From assembly GCF_007859915.1 (NCBI RefSeq), contig NZ_SJPM01000013.1, positions 1 through 64,000 of the forward strand: a stretch of DNA of 64,000 bases. Direction: 5' to 3'. The translations under genes were made by a program, and so were the position numbers. Shown piece by piece: positions 62,676-64,000 of the stretch; positions within the stretch are counted from its first letter, which is position 1, and every line of letters starts with the position of its first letter. Source of the stretch: Neorhodopirellula pilleata (GTDB taxonomy: Bacteria > Planctomycetota > Planctomycetia > Pirellulales > Pirellulaceae). The notes under the pieces were generated by a model, which saw nothing but the letters and a program-made list of their open reading frames with translations, made no database searches and was not told the origin of the DNA.

Positions 62676-64000
62676 GTGCCTGATCGACCTGACGTCCAAT
62701 CCGATTCGGAAAAACGCCCGCGAGGCGGTCCGTCCTTTGCGATGATCGCGGCAATCTCGACCACGGTCGCGACGTTTATCGGTTTTGCGTATCTGTTCGC
62801 CGTATGGGCGGGAAGCTCCGAGATTACGGACGAGGACAAGCTGCGTCTCGCTGCGGCACAGTACGTCGCCGGGAACGTAAAAGTTGCCGGAAACCTGGCC
62901 GCTCAAGTTGTCTTGCCGGATGACAAACCGATCGCTTTGGACACCGACGGTCAGCCGACCGGAGAAGCCGAGATCCCCGACGAGGGCGCCGATGCGGAGC
63001 CTGAAGCGATCATCGACGAGGGGCCGGGTGGGGATGACACTGTCGCCGAACCGGCCGAAGCGGCCGACAAACCGGACGGATGGCTGCCTCTACAAAAATT
63101 TCTTGTCGGTGCCGGGCTGTTTCAAGAAGCGATCGAATTGGAGTTGCCGGCTGATCGCCGAGAGCGACTCAAGGAAGCCGTTCCCTATCTTGAGAAAGCC
63201 AACAAGCTAGGGTTTCCTCCGGGGCGTGACGCCGACGGTTATCGAATGCTCGGAATCGCCCATCAAGAACTGGGCGATTACGAAAAGGCAACGCAATATT
63301 TGCAGGAGGCTATCCAGCGCGACCTCACGATGCGAGATGAGCTCAAGCCGCTTCTGGCGATCTCCAGCGCGCGTCGCCCTCGAGAGGACTTGAGCGAAGC
63401 CATCGTAGCGATCGACGAAGTGTTGGCTCAAGAATCACTAGACCGGCAAAAGCGAACCGAGTCCGAGCTATTGAAGATTCAGTGGTTGATACAGTTAAAG
63501 CGTTTCGATCAAGCCGAACGGGTGATCGAGAACGCCAAGACGCGCATCCAACCAGCCGTCGAGGTGCAAGATCGGTGGGCACTCAACGCGGCAGACTCCC
63601 TGTTGCTCGCACATGCCCATCGGGTCGTCGAGGAAGTCTTGTCGGGAATCGAACCGACGCTCGGCGAGGTACTTGCAGCCGGCGTTCCGACGAAAGCGCA
63701 CTTACAGGTAAGTCCATCCCAGCGAACCGAATTGTTGGACCTAATCAAAGACCTCACCGTGATGCAACGCGAAGCCGCGCCGAAACTCGCAGCGCAATCT
63801 CGGATCACTGCCGGGCAAGCGTTACTGTTGGCGGGAGAAACGTCGCTCGCGTTGGCTGAGTTCACCCAGGTTCGACAGCAACGCCCGTTCAGTGAAGAAG
63901 GTCTCGAAGGGGGTCTCTCGGAAATGGAACTGTTGGCCGAAGATTCGCTCGGTGAAGACGTTCTGCAAACGTCTCGCTATCTCGTTCGTGAGATCTCGCA
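62676..64000 (+). CDS. TPR-like single-pass membrane protein (runs off the window)
   Basis: An open frame of at least 441 codons from GTG 62676, continuing past the window end. A cytoplasmic polar leader of about 20 residues, then one helix (FAMIAAISTTVATFIGFAYL, about 21-46), an acidic linker, and repeated helix pairs of TPR type (DGYRMLGIAHQELGDYEKA and LLKIQWLIQLKRFDQAERV). It is probably anchored in the membrane with the repeats outside. Without the C-terminus no function can be assigned. Confidence 0.78.
   Translation, partial: MPDRPDVQSDSEKRPRGGPSFAMIAAISTTVATFIGFAYLFAVWAGSSEITDEDKLRLAAAQYVAGNVKVAGNLAAQVVLPDDKPIALDTDGQPTGEAEIPDEGADAEPEAIIDEGPGGDDTVAEPAEAADKPDGWLPLQKFLVGAGLFQEAIELELPADRRERLKEAVPYLEKANKLGFPPGRDADGYRMLGIAHQELGDYEKATQYLQEAIQRDLTMRDELKPLLAISSARRPREDLSEAIVAIDEVLAQESLDRQKRTESELLKIQWLIQLKRFDQAERVIENAKTRIQPAVEVQDRWALNAADSLLLAHAHRVVEEVLSGIEPTLGEVLAAGVPTKAHLQVSPSQRTELLDLIKDLTVMQREAAPKLAAQSRITAGQALLLAGETSLALAEFTQVRQQRPFSEEGLEGGLSEMELLAEDSLGEDVLQTSRYLVREIS

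Noticed and set aside
1..64000. tRNA or rRNA genes, riboswitches
   Set aside because: Scanning for T-loop-like and rRNA-like blocks and for familiar riboswitch cores gave nothing convincing. A covariance-model search would be needed to exclude them.

Overview
The window looks like chromosomal DNA of a planctomycete, most likely a Pirellulaceae member close to Rhodopirellula. This is inferred from protein families: exported proteins with the LEPR/LESR-type N-terminal motif and type I dockerin repeats, a DUF1549/DUF1553-type protein with CxxCH motifs, a CTPSR sulfatase, a Gfo/Idh/MocA oxidoreductase with a twin-arginine leader, ThuA and PQQ-propeller proteins, a PEP-CTERM protein, and many short interspersed palindromic repeats. 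No rRNA, tRNA, CRISPR array, prophage or plasmid function was recognised.

Layout. 1-420: start of an IS630-like transposase and a MITE-like element. 439-5053 (minus): rRNA m5C methyltransferase, small membrane protein, SpoVG with an inserted zinc ribbon, IspE, then a heptamer satellite and a membrane protein. 5122-7422 (minus): TadG-like VWA protein and two TadE-like pseudopilins. 7658-13843: rsmD, an HlyD-type adaptor, a secreted dockerin metalloprotease, DUF4404, a lipoprotein, a Nudix hydrolase and a 29-residue basic protein. 13868-17419: J-like membrane protein and asparagine synthetase. 17746-21723 (minus): DMT-like protein, ychF, ruvA and an exported protein. 22041-28284: two hotdog proteins, a BatD-BatE fusion, and a degenerate enhancer-binding-protein-like regulator. 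28559-31449: PEP-CTERM protein, lipA, DMT transporter.

31544-35128 (minus) is a tightly packed four-gene set: a double-GYF membrane protein, a MotA/TolQ/ExbB-like channel and two different coiled-coil proteins with ExbD/MotB-like N-termini. It looks like an ion-driven stator with two distinct B-type subunits and is the best candidate for an undescribed system. 35601-46462 holds secreted and catabolic proteins: dockerin-linked haloperoxidase, ThuA, oxidoreductase, PQQ propeller, a pair of tail-anchored zinc-ribbon proteins, a thioredoxin-fold-like protein and a DUF1549 protein. 46474-49765: GDP-mannose dehydratase, gamma-carbonic anhydrase, YidD and an LpxL-type acyltransferase. 50003-54654: VWA protein, sulfatase and a REP-associated transposase (RAYT) flanked by inverted arrays of a 12-bp repeat. 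54745-62232 (plus): IMPase, acetyl-CoA synthetase, a receptor Ser/Thr kinase, DMT transporter, enoyl-CoA hydratase and apt. The end holds a large nested palindrome and a truncated TPR membrane protein.

At least four repeat families are scattered through the window, mostly just downstream of genes, and in several cases they supply the last codons or the stop codon of the neighbouring gene.
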